Positions 26,657-35,451 of a stretch of 64,000 nucleotides of DNA are shown one piece after another. The position numbers and the translations under genes were made by a program. Below the pieces are notes generated by a model. The model did no database searches and was not told the DNA's origin. It saw nothing but the letters and a program-made list of their open reading frames with translations. The DNA lies in assembly GCA_963820775.1 (NCBI GenBank), contig CAWGBF010000008.1:434001-498000 (forward strand), read 5' to 3'. Positions within the stretch are counted from its first letter, which is position 1. Each line of letters opens with the position of its first letter. Origin of the DNA: Roseiarcus sp963820775 (GTDB taxonomy: Bacteria; Pseudomonadota; Alphaproteobacteria; Rhizobiales; Beijerinckiaceae).

Positions 26657-27325
26657 GGGGGCGGAGCGTCGATTCGGGCTGGCTGCGGTCGCGGCAACCC
26701 AATATACGGGATTCGGTTGATGAGATCGCTCAGCCTTCTTGAGTGGCGGCGAAAGCGCCGATCGAAGGCCGGAGAAAAATCGACAATTTCTTGCGAAGCC
26801 GACTGAGGTCTGGTATTGTTTTTCAGAAAGCCAAAGAGGCCGCCTCGCATTTCTCATGGACGGCGCGCGACCGGGCAAGTGAAAACCGCGAAACAAAATA
26901 GTGGCTAACTCATTGAAAACATACGATTACGCGAAATGCCTGATTTAGCGCCAATAAGGATTCCAATGACTTGCAGCCCGGGATGCGAAACGTTTCGTTT
27001 CGCATGGCGAAATGTTCGTTTCGTATTTCGCCGTTTTTGGGCCTCGTCGACGCCCGAAACGAAACGGCCCAGTCGTCGCCCTGTATCCCTTGCCCCCCGG
27101 ACCGCGCCGGCGGCTTGGAGGTTGCATGGGAAAAAAGCCGCCGTGGGCTCAGGCGATCCAAAATGGCGCCGCAAGCCATTGAAATCGCTCAAAACCGACT
27201 TACAAATGGCATCCGCCGGCTAGATCGAGGGCAAGGAGAATTGATCAGGCGATTCCGTATAACACTGCCTCCGACCCCCCCACTTTCCGGTCGCCAAATT
27301 CCAACTGGATGGATCAAGAAACCCG
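26657..27325. other. Gene-free stretch with consecutive hairpins
   Basis: No convincing gene lies in these 669 bases; overlapping short frames at 26905-27223 share no recognisable family. Three inverted repeats follow one another. ATGCGAAAC/GTTTCGCAT spans 26983-27005 with a 5-base loop. GGCGAAAT/ATTTCGCC spans 27006-27032. An imperfect GTTTTTGGGC/GCCCGAAAC spans 27033-27061. Before them, a weak resemblance to the 41-nt dispersed repeat begins at 26905. The following ilvE-like gene may carry a structured leader. Confidence 0.4.
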
Positions 27326-28186
27326 ATGTCCGCCTGGTCTCAAACCTTCACCTTCCTCGATGGCGAGTGGCTCGAGGGCAACCACCCGATCGTGGGGGCG
27401 CGCACGCACGCCTTCTGGCTGGGTACTAGCGTGTTCGACGGGGCGCGCGCCTTCGAGGGTGTGACGCCCGATCTCGACAAGCATTGCGCGCGTCTCAATC
27501 GCTCAGCCAAGGCCATGTGCCTAAAACCGACGATGAGCGTCGAGGCGATGCTTGAGCTTACGCGCGAGGGGATGCAAAAATTCGCGGCCGGCGCCGAACT
27601 CTATATCCGCCCGATGTACTGGGCCGAGCATGGCTCGCCCTGGTCCGCCGTCCCGCCCGACCCGGATTCGACCCGCTTTTGCCTGTGCCTCTACGAGGCG
27701 CCTTTGACGCAACCGACTGGCGTGTCGATCACCCGCTCGCCCTACGCCAAGCCGCTGGCTGTCACCATGCCGATCGACGCCAAGGCGGGCTGCCTCTATC
27801 CCAACAACGCGCGCGCTTTGTTTGAGGCTCGCGCGCGCGGTTTCGACAATTGCCTCATGTGCGATATGCTGGGCAATGTCGCCGAGTTGGCGACGGCGAA
27901 CGTGTTCATGGCCAAGGACGGCCAGGTGATGACGCCTATGGCCAACGGGACGTTCCTCAATGGCGTAACTCGGCAGCGGGTGCTCAAGCTCCTGGGCGCC
28001 GACGGCGTGGAGGCGCGTGAGGCGACCCTGGGTTTCGCGGATTTCGACCAGGCGGACGAGATCTTCGTTGTCGGCAACTACGGCAAGGTGACGCCGGTCA
28101 CGCGCATCGACGGACGCAATCTGCAGCCGGGTCCGTTTTTCCGCCGCGCGCGCAAACTCTATTGGGAATTCGCCCACGCGGGCTAG
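27326..28186 (+). CDS. Class IV branched-chain amino acid aminotransferase
   Basis: The 286-residue protein is a fold-type IV PLP aminotransferase. The PLP lysine lies in IDAKAGCLYPNNARAL, and GNVAELATANVFMAKDG and FLNGVTRQRVLKLL are the usual phosphate-binding and substrate segments. Length and motifs fit branched-chain amino acid aminotransferase; a D-amino acid or 4-amino-4-deoxychorismate-type substrate is less likely but not excluded. A 669-base gene-free stretch lies upstream; the next gene starts 32 bases downstream on the same strand. Confidence 0.83.
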   Translation: MSAWSQTFTFLDGEWLEGNHPIVGARTHAFWLGTSVFDGARAFEGVTPDLDKHCARLNRSAKAMCLKPTMSVEAMLELTREGMQKFAAGAELYIRPMYWAEHGSPWSAVPPDPDSTRFCLCLYEAPLTQPTGVSITRSPYAKPLAVTMPIDAKAGCLYPNNARALFEARARGFDNCLMCDMLGNVAELATANVFMAKDGQVMTPMANGTFLNGVTRQRVLKLLGADGVEAREATLGFADFDQADEIFVVGNYGKVTPVTRIDGRNLQPGPFFRRARKLYWEFAHAG

Positions 28187-28218
28187 GAAGCGGCGCCAAT
28201 GCGAAGGCATGGGAAGCA

Positions 28219-28593
28219 ATGGCCACTCGTTTGACGATCCGGCTTGATTTCGAGCTTGGCCGCCGCTTGGGGGCGGGCAAGGTCGCGCTCCTCGAATCGA
28301 TTGAAAAGACAGGTTCGATCTCGGCGGCCGGGCGCGCGCATCAGATGTCGTACCGACGCGCCTGGCTCTTGGTCGACGAACTGAACCAGCTTTTCGCCGA
28401 GCCGGTGGTTTCGGCGCATCACGGCGGCGCGAAAGGCGGCGGCGCGGCGCTGACTGATCAGGGTCGGCGAGTTGTTACGCTTTACCGTGACGCGGAAGCC
28501 AAGATGCGGGCGGCGGCGCACGGCGAAATCGACGAGCTTGAACGCCGCCTCGGCGCGGGAAAGCCGGAACACAATGAGCCGCCCGATCTCTGA
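28219..28593 (+). CDS. ModE-like winged-helix regulator (DNA-binding domain only)
   Basis: The 124-residue product has the N-terminal winged helix of ModE: LGAGKVALLESIEKTGSISAA followed by MSYRRAWLLVDELN and GGGAALTDQGRRVVTLYRD. The molybdate-binding C-terminal domains of full ModE are missing, so the effector is unknown; single-domain members are common in alphaproteobacteria. The ATG at 28219 is chosen because the conserved region starts a few residues after it. It sits between an aminotransferase gene and trpF without obvious link to molybdate transport genes. Confidence 0.8.
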   Translation: MATRLTIRLDFELGRRLGAGKVALLESIEKTGSISAAGRAHQMSYRRAWLLVDELNQLFAEPVVSAHHGGAKGGGAALTDQGRRVVTLYRDAEAKMRAAAHGEIDELERRLGAGKPEHNEPPDL

Positions 28594-28649
28594 GCCGCCC
28601 GTCCGCTTTCCTTTGACAGCGCGAGCGCTTTGACCGAAAGAAGCGCGCG

Positions 28650-29318
28650 ATGACGCCGGTGGTCAAAATCTGCGGCCTTTCCACGGCCGCCACCCTCGAC
28701 GCCGCGCTCCAGGCCGGCGCGGGCATGGTCGGGTTCGTGTTTTTTTCCAAAAGCCCGCGCCACATCGACTGGGCGACCGCGCGCATGCTTGGGCGACAGG
28801 CGCAGGGACGGGCAAAGAGGGTCGCGCTCAGCGTCGACGCCGATGACGACACGCTTAAGCGCATCGTCGAATCTTTATCGCCCGACCTCATGCAATTGCA
28901 TGGGAGCGAAACTCCCGCGCGGGTGAAAGAGATCGGCGAGCTTTGCGGGCTCCCGACGATGAAGGCGATCGGCGTCGCGACGCGCGAGGACCTCGCCGCC
29001 GCCGGCGGCTACGAGGGCGTAGCCAATTATCTGCTGATCGACGCCAAGCCGCCCAAGGACGCGGCGCTGCCGGGCGGCAACGGCCGTCCGTTCGAGTGGA
29101 GCCTTACGCGGGATTTTCACGCCCCCGTTCCTTGGCTGTTGTCCGGCGGACTTGATCCCGACACGGTCGCGGCGGCGATTGCGTCGAGCGGCGCACACGG
29201 TGTCGATGTTTCCTCTGGCGTCGAGAGCGCGCCTGGCGTCAAGGATGAGGCCAGGATCAGGGCGTTTGTCGCGGCGGCAAGGCGGGCTTTCGCGCGCGAC
29301 GCCGTGGTAGTGGGTTGA
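28650..29318 (+). CDS. trpF: Phosphoribosylanthranilate isomerase
   Basis: The 222-residue TIM-barrel enzyme has the family markers VKICGLSTAATLDAAL (with the catalytic Cys), MVGFVFFSKSPRHI, LMQLHGSETP and SGGLDPDTVAAAI, then GVDVSSGVES near the C terminus. It isomerises N-(5'-phosphoribosyl)anthranilate in tryptophan synthesis. The stop is immediately followed, one base later, by the ATG of trpB, so the two genes form an operon. Confidence 0.94.
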   Translation: MTPVVKICGLSTAATLDAALQAGAGMVGFVFFSKSPRHIDWATARMLGRQAQGRAKRVALSVDADDDTLKRIVESLSPDLMQLHGSETPARVKEIGELCGLPTMKAIGVATREDLAAAGGYEGVANYLLIDAKPPKDAALPGGNGRPFEWSLTRDFHAPVPWLLSGGLDPDTVAAAIASSGAHGVDVSSGVESAPGVKDEARIRAFVAAARRAFARDAVVVG

Positions 29319-29319
29319 C

Positions 29320-30540
29320 ATGAGCAAGCTCGAAAAGCCCAATTCCTATCGCGCGGGCCCGAACGAGCGCGGTCGCTTCGGCATTTATGGCGGGCGCTTC
29401 GTCCCCGAGACGCTGATGCCGCTGATCCTTAAGCTCGAGAAGGCGTACGAAGAGGCGAAGGCCGATCCTGCTTTCAAGGCCGAACTCGACCATCTGCTCA
29501 AGCACTATGTCGGGCGCCCGAGCCCGCTCTATTTCGCCGAGCGGCTGACCGAACACCTTGGAGGCGCCAAGATCTACTTCAAGCGCGAGGAGCTGAACCA
29601 CACCGGCGCCCACAAGATCAACAACGTAATCGGCCAGATCCTGCTCGCTCGCCGCATGGGAAAAAAGCGCATCATCGCCGAAACGGGCGCCGGCCAGCAC
29701 GGGGTCGCGACGGCGACCGCCTGCGCGCGCTTTGGCCTCGAATGCATCGTCTACATGGGCGCGCTCGACGTCGAGCGGCAGAAGCCGAACGTCTTCCGCA
29801 TGAAGATGCTGGGCGCGGAAGTGAGGCCAGTGGAGCAAGGCGCACGCACGCTCAAGGACGCAATGAACGAGGCCTTGCGCGACTGGGTCACGAACGTGCG
29901 CACCACCTATTATTGCATCGGCACCGTCGCCGGGCCGCATCCCTATCCGGCCATGGTGCGCGACTTCCAGTGCGTGATCGGCGAGGAGACACGGGCTCAG
30001 ATGCTCGAACTCGAAGGCCGCCTGCCGGACAGCCTGGTCGCCTGCATCGGCGGCGGCTCGAACGCCATCGGTCTCTTTCACCCGTTTCTCGACGAGCCTG
30101 AGATCGAGATGTTCGGGGTCGAGGCGGCGGGGCATGGGCTCAACGTTCCCGATGGCCACGCAGCCTCGATCAACGGCGGGCGCCCGGGCGTGCTGCACGG
30201 CAACCGCACTTATCTTCTGCAAACCGATGACGGTCAGATCCTCGAAGGCCATTCGATCTCCGCCGGGCTCGACTATCCCGGCGTCGGACCTGAGCACTCT
30301 TGGCTGCATGACGTCGGCCGGGTGACCTATCTCGCGGCGACCGACAAGGAAGCGCTTCACGCCTTCCAGCTCTGCTCAAAGCTCGAAGGAATCATCCCAG
30401 CGCTCGAACCCGCGCACGCCTTGGCCAAGATTATCGAACTCGCGCCCGAACGCCAGAAAGACCACCTGATGGTGCTGAACCTGTCGGGCCGTGGCGACAA
30501 GGACATCTATTCCGTCGCCGATCATCTCGGCGGAATGTGA
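29320..30540 (+). CDS. trpB: Tryptophan synthase beta chain
   Basis: The 406-residue PLP enzyme has the PLP lysine in ELNHTGAHKINNVIGQ, the AETGAGQHGVATATA motif, and the phosphate-binding loop CIGGGSNAIGLF. It condenses indole and serine to tryptophan, normally in complex with TrpA. trpF lies directly upstream, but trpA does not follow: the next gene is a cyclase on the other strand. In many Hyphomicrobiales the order continues trpA-accD-folC, so the operon is interrupted here. Confidence 0.95.
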   Translation: MSKLEKPNSYRAGPNERGRFGIYGGRFVPETLMPLILKLEKAYEEAKADPAFKAELDHLLKHYVGRPSPLYFAERLTEHLGGAKIYFKREELNHTGAHKINNVIGQILLARRMGKKRIIAETGAGQHGVATATACARFGLECIVYMGALDVERQKPNVFRMKMLGAEVRPVEQGARTLKDAMNEALRDWVTNVRTTYYCIGTVAGPHPYPAMVRDFQCVIGEETRAQMLELEGRLPDSLVACIGGGSNAIGLFHPFLDEPEIEMFGVEAAGHGLNVPDGHAASINGGRPGVLHGNRTYLLQTDDGQILEGHSISAGLDYPGVGPEHSWLHDVGRVTYLAATDKEALHAFQLCSKLEGIIPALEPAHALAKIIELAPERQKDHLMVLNLSGRGDKDIYSVADHLGGM

Positions 30541-30569
30541 GCGTCCGCGCCGGCAGTCGGTAGCGTTTC

Positions 30570-30740
30570 CTATCGCGCTTGCGTTTGAGTCTCGCCCGAC
30601 GCCTCAGCCTGCGCGCTTGCGCGCCGCTGCGCCTTCACCTGCCGCACCGACGCGAGTTGCGCCTTGAGGGGGAGACGACGACGCATCCTCGAAATGGCGA
30701 ATCCATCTCGTCGATCAACGCCACCGCGTCGCAGTCGAGC
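30570..30740 (-). pseudogene. Possible 3' remnant of a DUF4239-like membrane protein gene
   Basis: On the minus strand the codons from about 30735 read AVALIDEMDSPFRGCVVVSPS, continuing after a one-base shift as PLKAQLASVRQVKAQ to a TAG at 30570. The pattern of an acidic, hydrophobic helix end followed by DSPFxGxVxVSPxPL resembles the C-terminal end of DUF4239 proteins. The remainder of such a gene is not present. The resemblance is from memory of the family and is weak. Confidence 0.25.
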
Positions 30741-30743
30741 GGG

Positions 30744-32612
30744 TCATTTCTCCGGTAGGCCGGCCGTGGCGAGATCGGTCACTTCGGCTTCGATAATCAA
30801 AGGGTTGCTATAGAAATACCCTTGGCGCCACATCGCCTGGGTGAATTTCGGATTGTTCTTCTCCAGCATGACCTTCACTTGCTCCCTGGCCTCGTCGATC
30901 CGGCCGAGGCGGACGAGAGCGATCGCCATCTGGATGGGAGTGTCTACCCCCGGGTAGTCCGCCTGCTTGAATGCGTCGAGCGAATTCCCAGGTTTTCCGA
31001 GCACGCGAAGCGCCCAACCTCTTTTATAGGCCAGATCCTTGGTCGCGCTCGGGTCGCGTTTGGCGGCAAACTCGATCCATTCCAGGGCCTTATCCGGGCT
31101 GCCAGACTGTAGCGGCACCTGCGACAGCTGTGAGATGAGAAACGCGTCATAGGGCGCCAAGGAAATCGCCGTCTCGGCCTCGCTCAACGCCCTGCCGAAG
31201 TCGCGCTCGGTGACTAGCACCATGGCGAACAGCCAATGCGCGAGCCGCTTCACCTGAGGCCGTAGGTTATCGTTGGCGAGCGCTGCCCTCACCAGTTTCC
31301 CGGCCTTGTGGTATTCGGCCGGAACGTCGTCGCTCCACCAGTTCCAGCCGGCCATCATATGATACCATCCGAGCTTCACCTTGAGCAGGTTCGAGTCCGG
31401 ATATTTCGCTAGCCCTTCCTCCCAAATGCGCCCGGCGCGGTCGTTGTCCTCCTTCGAACTCGCGTTCATGAACACGTCGTGACCGCGAAGATAATAGTCG
31501 TATTCGCCGAGCTCTGCCGCGTCCTTGCCCCAGGCCTCGTGATATTGCCCCTGCTTGACCTGGCCCTTCTCGCCTGTCATTGCGCCGACAATCTTCGCCG
31601 TCACTTCGTCCTGTAGCGCCAGCGGGTCCTTTCCGGCCTTGTCGTAGCGCTCAGCCCAGACGTGCGCGCCCGTCTGCGTGTCGATGAGCTGGGCCGTGAT
31701 GTGGATCTGGTCAGCCTCCTTGCGGACGCTGCCTTCGAGCGCATAGTCGACATTGAGATCGTGCCCGACCTGGCGAATGTCGACCGGCTTGCCCTTGTAG
31801 ACAAAGGACGAGTTGCGCGCGATCACAGAGAGATCGGGAAAGCGAGACAGCATGGTGATGATGTCCTCGCTCACCCCGTCGCCCAAGTAGCTTAGGCTCT
31901 TGTCGGGGCTCAAGTCGTCGAATGGCAGGACCGCGATCGCTGGAACATGGGCGGCGACCACGTGCGGCGGCGCACGCATGAGGCCATACCAGCCTGCGGC
32001 GACGAGGCCCGCCAGGACAACGATCGCAGCGGCGGCCCGTCTTGCCCAATTCGCCAGGGTGGGTTGGGCTGGCTTGCGCTTCGCCGGAGCCCTGACGCCG
32101 TCGAGCTTCACCCGATAGGCGAGGATCGGCTCGCTGATGTTCCTGACCCTTTGCGCGCCCATAGCCTCGAAGCCGAACGCCAGCTTCTTCTCGACTTCGT
32201 TCGCCACCTTGCCGGAAACACAGACGCCGCCAGGATCGGCGAGCTGCTGAAGGCGCGCGGCGATGTTGACGCCTTCGCCGTGCCGGTCCGTCCCTTCGAC
32301 GATCACCTCGCCGAGATTGACGCCGATGCGCACGTCGATGCGCTGATCCTCTGCGACGCCGGCGTTCCGCTCCGCCATTCCCCGCTGGAGGTCGACGGCG
32401 CATTCAACCGCGTCGACCACGCTTGCAAATTCGGCGAGCAGCCCGTCGCCCATCAGCTTGAAGATTGAGCCGCGATGCGCCGCGATGGCCGGCTCGACCA
32501 GTTCGGTCCGGCGCGCCTTGAGCCGCTCGAACGTTCCTGCCTCGTCCAGCTCCATCAGACGGCTGTAGCCGACGACGTCAGCAGCGAGAATGGCGGCGAG
32601 CTTCCGTTCCAT
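30744..32612 (-). CDS. Class III adenylate/guanylate cyclase with TPR domain
   Basis: The 622-residue protein has an N-terminal class III cyclase domain (residues 1-180). It includes metal-binding Asp in ILAADVVGYSRLM, the IFKLMGDGLLAEF loop, and RIGVNLGEVIVEG followed by GEGVNIAARLQ with the Asn-Arg pair. Then come a membrane helix near residue 215 (AAAIVVLAGLVAAGWYGL), a TolB-like/FlgO-type region starting IAVLPFDDLSPDKSLSYLG, and TPR-like repeats to the C terminus. Such proteins are abundant in Hyphomicrobiales and are likely membrane-bound sensors. ATG 32612 (MERKLAAILAADV) is chosen over the longer frame because the family starts there. Confidence 0.87.
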   Translation of the reverse strand: MERKLAAILAADVVGYSRLMELDEAGTFERLKARRTELVEPAIAAHRGSIFKLMGDGLLAEFASVVDAVECAVDLQRGMAERNAGVAEDQRIDVRIGVNLGEVIVEGTDRHGEGVNIAARLQQLADPGGVCVSGKVANEVEKKLAFGFEAMGAQRVRNISEPILAYRVKLDGVRAPAKRKPAQPTLANWARRAAAAIVVLAGLVAAGWYGLMRAPPHVVAAHVPAIAVLPFDDLSPDKSLSYLGDGVSEDIITMLSRFPDLSVIARNSSFVYKGKPVDIRQVGHDLNVDYALEGSVRKEADQIHITAQLIDTQTGAHVWAERYDKAGKDPLALQDEVTAKIVGAMTGEKGQVKQGQYHEAWGKDAAELGEYDYYLRGHDVFMNASSKEDNDRAGRIWEEGLAKYPDSNLLKVKLGWYHMMAGWNWWSDDVPAEYHKAGKLVRAALANDNLRPQVKRLAHWLFAMVLVTERDFGRALSEAETAISLAPYDAFLISQLSQVPLQSGSPDKALEWIEFAAKRDPSATKDLAYKRGWALRVLGKPGNSLDAFKQADYPGVDTPIQMAIALVRLGRIDEAREQVKVMLEKNNPKFTQAMWRQGYFYSNPLIIEAEVTDLATAGLPEK

Positions 32613-33278
32613 GAACGCGCCCTCTTGGCGCAAACGACAATAGGCCAATCCGGGTCCGGTGTCTCCTGTCGCGGCGCCGCCTTCGAAGCCGCCGACCCGG
32701 ACCCGCCGAACACGGTCGCGCCGGGTTCCGACCCGCGGCGTCTCGGGATTCGCCGAGGATGTAGGCATAAATCAGAAAATTGCGTCATCTGCTTGCACTC
32801 CTCAGAACCAAGTGCTATGCTTCTCCCAGTCGCGGGATCGAAGCCAGCGTGCGTGGCACGCGGGGCCGGGCGCGGCGCCCGCGAGGCGCGGAAGGAGAGA
32901 CTGAGCCGGTTTGCATGCAACCGGGACGCGGGTGAAAATTTTTATTTTTTTCGCCCGTAACCCATTGAAAAGTCCAGATTCGGACGAATAAAACCAAGCA
33001 AATCCTAGGATTTTTTGCTTGGATTTATTTGGTTGTTCTTGGGTTTCCTTGGTTTTGTTCGCCGCGGGATCGACTTCAGGTTGTAGCCGCGCCCGGCCCC
33101 GGCCTCAGACGCGATCGCGTCAGGCGGCGGCGCTAGCTCACCCGCCCGCTTCTGAGCGCCTCGACCGTTTGCATGGCGCCACGCGGGTTTCGGCGTCGGC
33201 GCGGCGGCGGTCCTCCTCCGCCATCAGCGCCGCGACCGGTCGGACCATGTCGGCTTCGCCGTCGAGTCTCGGCTAGGG
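32613..33278. other. Gene-free stretch between cyclase and accA genes
   Basis: No supported gene is seen in these 666 bases. The middle (about 32931-33058) carries copy A of the dispersed 41-nt-core repeat, which is markedly A/T-rich against its GC-rich surroundings. The flanks show GC-rich sequence without a recognisable reading frame. Confidence 0.5.
32931..33058 (+). repeat. Dispersed A/T-rich hairpin repeat, copy A
   Basis: An A/T lead-in is followed by the 41-nt core at 32958-32998, which begins TAACCCATTGAAAAGTCC and continues with the inverted repeat ATTCG-GA-CGAAT. The tail folds: CCAAGCAAATCC pairs with GGATTTTTTGCTTGG, with nine perfect pairs (CCAAGCAAA/TTTGCTTGG) at the base. More TTGG units follow to about 33058. 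Other copies are at 42041, 43525 and 61835. Confidence 0.8.
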
Positions 33279-34232
33279 CTAGATCTTCCGCCCCATCGCC
33301 AAGAACTTCTCCGCCCGCGCGTTGCGCAGTTCATCCGGACCCAGATTGTGAAGCGACTTGAGCGCATCGCTGATCGCGTGGCCGGCTGAGGCGATCGCCG
33401 CAGGCGGATCGCGATGCGCGCCGCCGAGCGGCTCGGGAATGACGCCGTCGATGAGACCAAATCTGATGAGGTCCTGGGCGGTGATCTTCATGCTCGTCGC
33501 CGCCTCTTGCGCGCGCGAGGAATCGCGCCAGAGAATCGAGGCGGCCGCTTCCGGCGAAGCCACGGTGTAAATTGCATGTTCGAGCATCAGCACGGTGTTG
33601 CAGGCGGCGATCGCCAGCGCGCCGCCGGAGCCGCCCTCGCCGATAACCACCGCGACATTGGGCACGCCGAGTGAAAGGCAGGTGTCGGTCGAGCGGGCGA
33701 TGGCCTCCGCCTGGCCGCGCTCCTCGGCTTCGACGCCCGGGAAAGCGCCCGCGGTGTCGATGAGCGAAATCACCGGCAGGCCGAAGCGGTCGGCAAGCTG
33801 CATGAGCCGCGCCGCCTTGCGATAGCCCTCCGGGCGAGCCATGCCGAAATTGTGCCGCACTCGGCTCGCCGTGTCGTCGCCCTTCTCTTGCCCGAGGACA
33901 CAGACCAATTCGCCCTCGAATCTTCCAAGGCCGCCGACGATCGCTTCGTCCTCGCCGAAGTAGCGGTCGCCGGCGAGCGGAGTGAACTCGGTGACGAGCC
34001 CTTTGACATAGTCGCCGAAACGCGGACGCCCTTGTGCGCGCGCGACCAGCGTCTTCTGCCACGGCGTCAGATTGGCGTAAAGATCGGCGAGCGCCTTCTC
34101 GGCTCGGGTCTCGAGCTTGTCGATTTCCTCAGCGAGCGCCGGCGAATCGCCTTTCTCCGCCACGGCTCGCATTTCATCGAGACGGGCCTCGATATCAGCG
34201 ACTGGCGTTTCGAAGCTGAGATAGGTGCGCAT
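33279..34232 (-). CDS. accA: Acetyl-CoA carboxylase carboxyltransferase subunit alpha
   Basis: The 317-residue protein has the AccA hallmarks LTPWQKTLVARAQGRPR, LGQEKG, NFGMARPEGYRKAARLMQLADRF, IDTAGAFPGVEAEERGQ and GEGGSGGALAIA. With AccD it transfers carboxyl from biotin-carrier protein to acetyl-CoA, the first step of fatty acid synthesis. ATG 34232 (MRTYLSFETPVADIEARL) is the family start; the frame is open upstream through a tRNA gene and that part is not coding. accD is not nearby, as is usual for separated acc genes. Confidence 0.94.
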   Translation of the reverse strand: MRTYLSFETPVADIEARLDEMRAVAEKGDSPALAEEIDKLETRAEKALADLYANLTPWQKTLVARAQGRPRFGDYVKGLVTEFTPLAGDRYFGEDEAIVGGLGRFEGELVCVLGQEKGDDTASRVRHNFGMARPEGYRKAARLMQLADRFGLPVISLIDTAGAFPGVEAEERGQAEAIARSTDTCLSLGVPNVAVVIGEGGSGGALAIAACNTVLMLEHAIYTVASPEAAASILWRDSSRAQEAATSMKITAQDLIRFGLIDGVIPEPLGGAHRDPPAAIASAGHAISDALKSLHNLGPDELRNARAEKFLAMGRKI

Positions 34233-34373
34233 TCGGTCCTTGCGGCGAACCGCACGGGGGGGGTGGCGCGGCGCGCGGAAACTGGCGACGGGAGGCGGCG
34301 AAGTCAAGCCGACGCCGGGACTGGCCCCCACCCTTGCGTCCGAGCGCGCGTTGCGGCATGAACTGCGACTAGT

Positions 34374-34450
34374 AGGAGTGTAGCTCAATTGGTTAGAGCA
34401 CCGGTCTCCAAAACCGGGGGTTGGGGGTTCGAGTCCCTCCTCTCCTGCCA
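34374..34450 (+). tRNA. tRNA-Trp (anticodon CCA)
   Basis: A 77-base cloverleaf: acceptor AGGAGTG pairs with CTCTCCT (one T-T mismatch), D arm GCTC-AATTGGTTA-GAGC, anticodon stem CCGGT/ACCGG with loop CTCCAAA giving anticodon CCA, and T arm with TTCGAGT. The CCA end is encoded at 34448-34450. It is followed 27 bases later by a tRNA-Gly gene. Confidence 0.95.
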
Positions 34451-34477
34451 TCGGCGGGTTGGCCGAAGGAGATCCGA

Positions 34478-34551
34478 GCGGGCGTAGTTCAATGGTAGAA
34501 CGGAAGCTTCCCAAGCTTCATACGAGGGTTCGATTCCCTTCGCCCGCTCCA
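34478..34551 (+). tRNA. tRNA-Gly (anticodon CCC)
   Basis: A 74-base cloverleaf: acceptor GCGGGCG/CGCCCGC, D arm GTTC-AATGGTA-GAAC, anticodon stem GAAGC/GCTTC with loop TTCCCAA (anticodon CCC), and T arm ending in TTCGATT. The CCA end is encoded. The CCC anticodon reads GGG codons, which are frequent in this GC-rich genome. Confidence 0.93.
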
Positions 34552-34579
34552 ATTTTCGCCAAACGATGACGCGCCGCCA

Positions 34580-34738
34580 GCGACCCGCCGTCATTGCGGG
34601 CGGAGCGAAGCAATCCAGGGCGCTCGGGACTGCTTCTTCGCCACAGCCCATCGTCAGGCGCCCGAGGGCCCTAGATCGTCACGTCCCCGCGTTGCGCTCG
34701 GGTCTTCGCGATGGCGATTCCACACCGGAGCGCGGGCT
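34580..34738. repeat. REP-like dispersed palindromic repeat, copy 2
   Basis: After the tRNA pair the sequence CGTCATTGCGGGCGGAGCG runs into GAAGCAATCCAGGGCGC, and later GCGTTGCGCTCGGGTCTTCGCGATGG closes the other half. This is the same family as the stretches at 1055, 38030 and 54172. No gene lies here. Confidence 0.6.
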
Positions 34739-34739
34739 C

Positions 34740-35366
34740 TCAAGCTTGTTTCGCGGCGAGCGCGGCGCGCAACGCCTGATTTTCAGCCTCTAGCGCTTCG
34801 AGCCGCGCGCGCAACGGCGCGAGCGCCGGGGCCAGCTCAGCTTCGCTGAAGCGCGGAATGATATGCTGCGGGCAGTTCCAGTCGAAGGCGGCGAGATGGA
34901 TGATAAGGCCGCGCTCGACCTTCGCCCGGTAGCCTGGCAGCGCCAGCTCGGCGGCCAGCTCCGGATCAGCGCTCAGATCCCGCGCCTCGACATGAGCATA
35001 GAGCTTGAGGCGTCGCCGGTTGGGATAGTCCATCAGGATCAAAGCGGCCCGGTCATTCGTCGCAAGATTGCCGGTGCTGATGTACTGGCGGTTGCCGCGG
35101 AAGTCCGGGATCGCCAGCGTCCTATCATCGAGAATGCGAATGAAGCCGGGGGGGCCGCCGCGGTGTTGCACGTAGGGCCAGCCGTCCTCCGAGACGGTCG
35201 CCATATAGAGGCTGTCGCGCTCCGCGATGAACGCTGTCTCGGCTGGGGTGAAGCGGTCGGACGCGCGGTCGCCTTTGAAATTCGCCCAGAATTCGCCGCC
35301 GTCATTGGCTTCCTGCGCGGCTCGCACGCCAGGCGTCGAGGCAATATCGAGAAATCCATAAGGCAT
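34740..35366 (-). CDS. Pyridoxamine 5'-phosphate oxidase-like FMN protein
   Basis: The 208-residue protein has the split-barrel flavin fold of the PNPOx superfamily: ERDSLYMATVSEDGWPYVQHRGGPPGF, IPDFRGNRQYISTGNLA, and DYPNRRRLKLYAHV. A short coiled tail (RARLEALEAENQALRAAL) ends the protein. Members reduce or bind varied small molecules with FMN or F420, so the substrate is unknown. The gene is divergent from a LysR regulator gene with a 112-base shared upstream region containing a clear operator, suggesting LysR control. Confidence 0.82.
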   Translation of the reverse strand: MPYGFLDIASTPGVRAAQEANDGGEFWANFKGDRASDRFTPAETAFIAERDSLYMATVSEDGWPYVQHRGGPPGFIRILDDRTLAIPDFRGNRQYISTGNLATNDRAALILMDYPNRRRLKLYAHVEARDLSADPELAAELALPGYRAKVERGLIIHLAAFDWNCPQHIIPRFSEAELAPALAPLRARLEALEAENQALRAALAAKQA

Positions 35367-35451
35367 GGTGAGCCCCCCTTTGTTCGGCCGGAATCCAGCC
35401 TCCGAGGGGAGAGATAGTGGCTTTCACTCAGTTCAATAATCCGGTATATGT

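Noticed and set aside
26905..27223. Several short frames on both strands in the gap before the ilvE-like gene
   Set aside because: They overlap one another, lack ribosome sites and resemble no family; the hairpins explain the region better.
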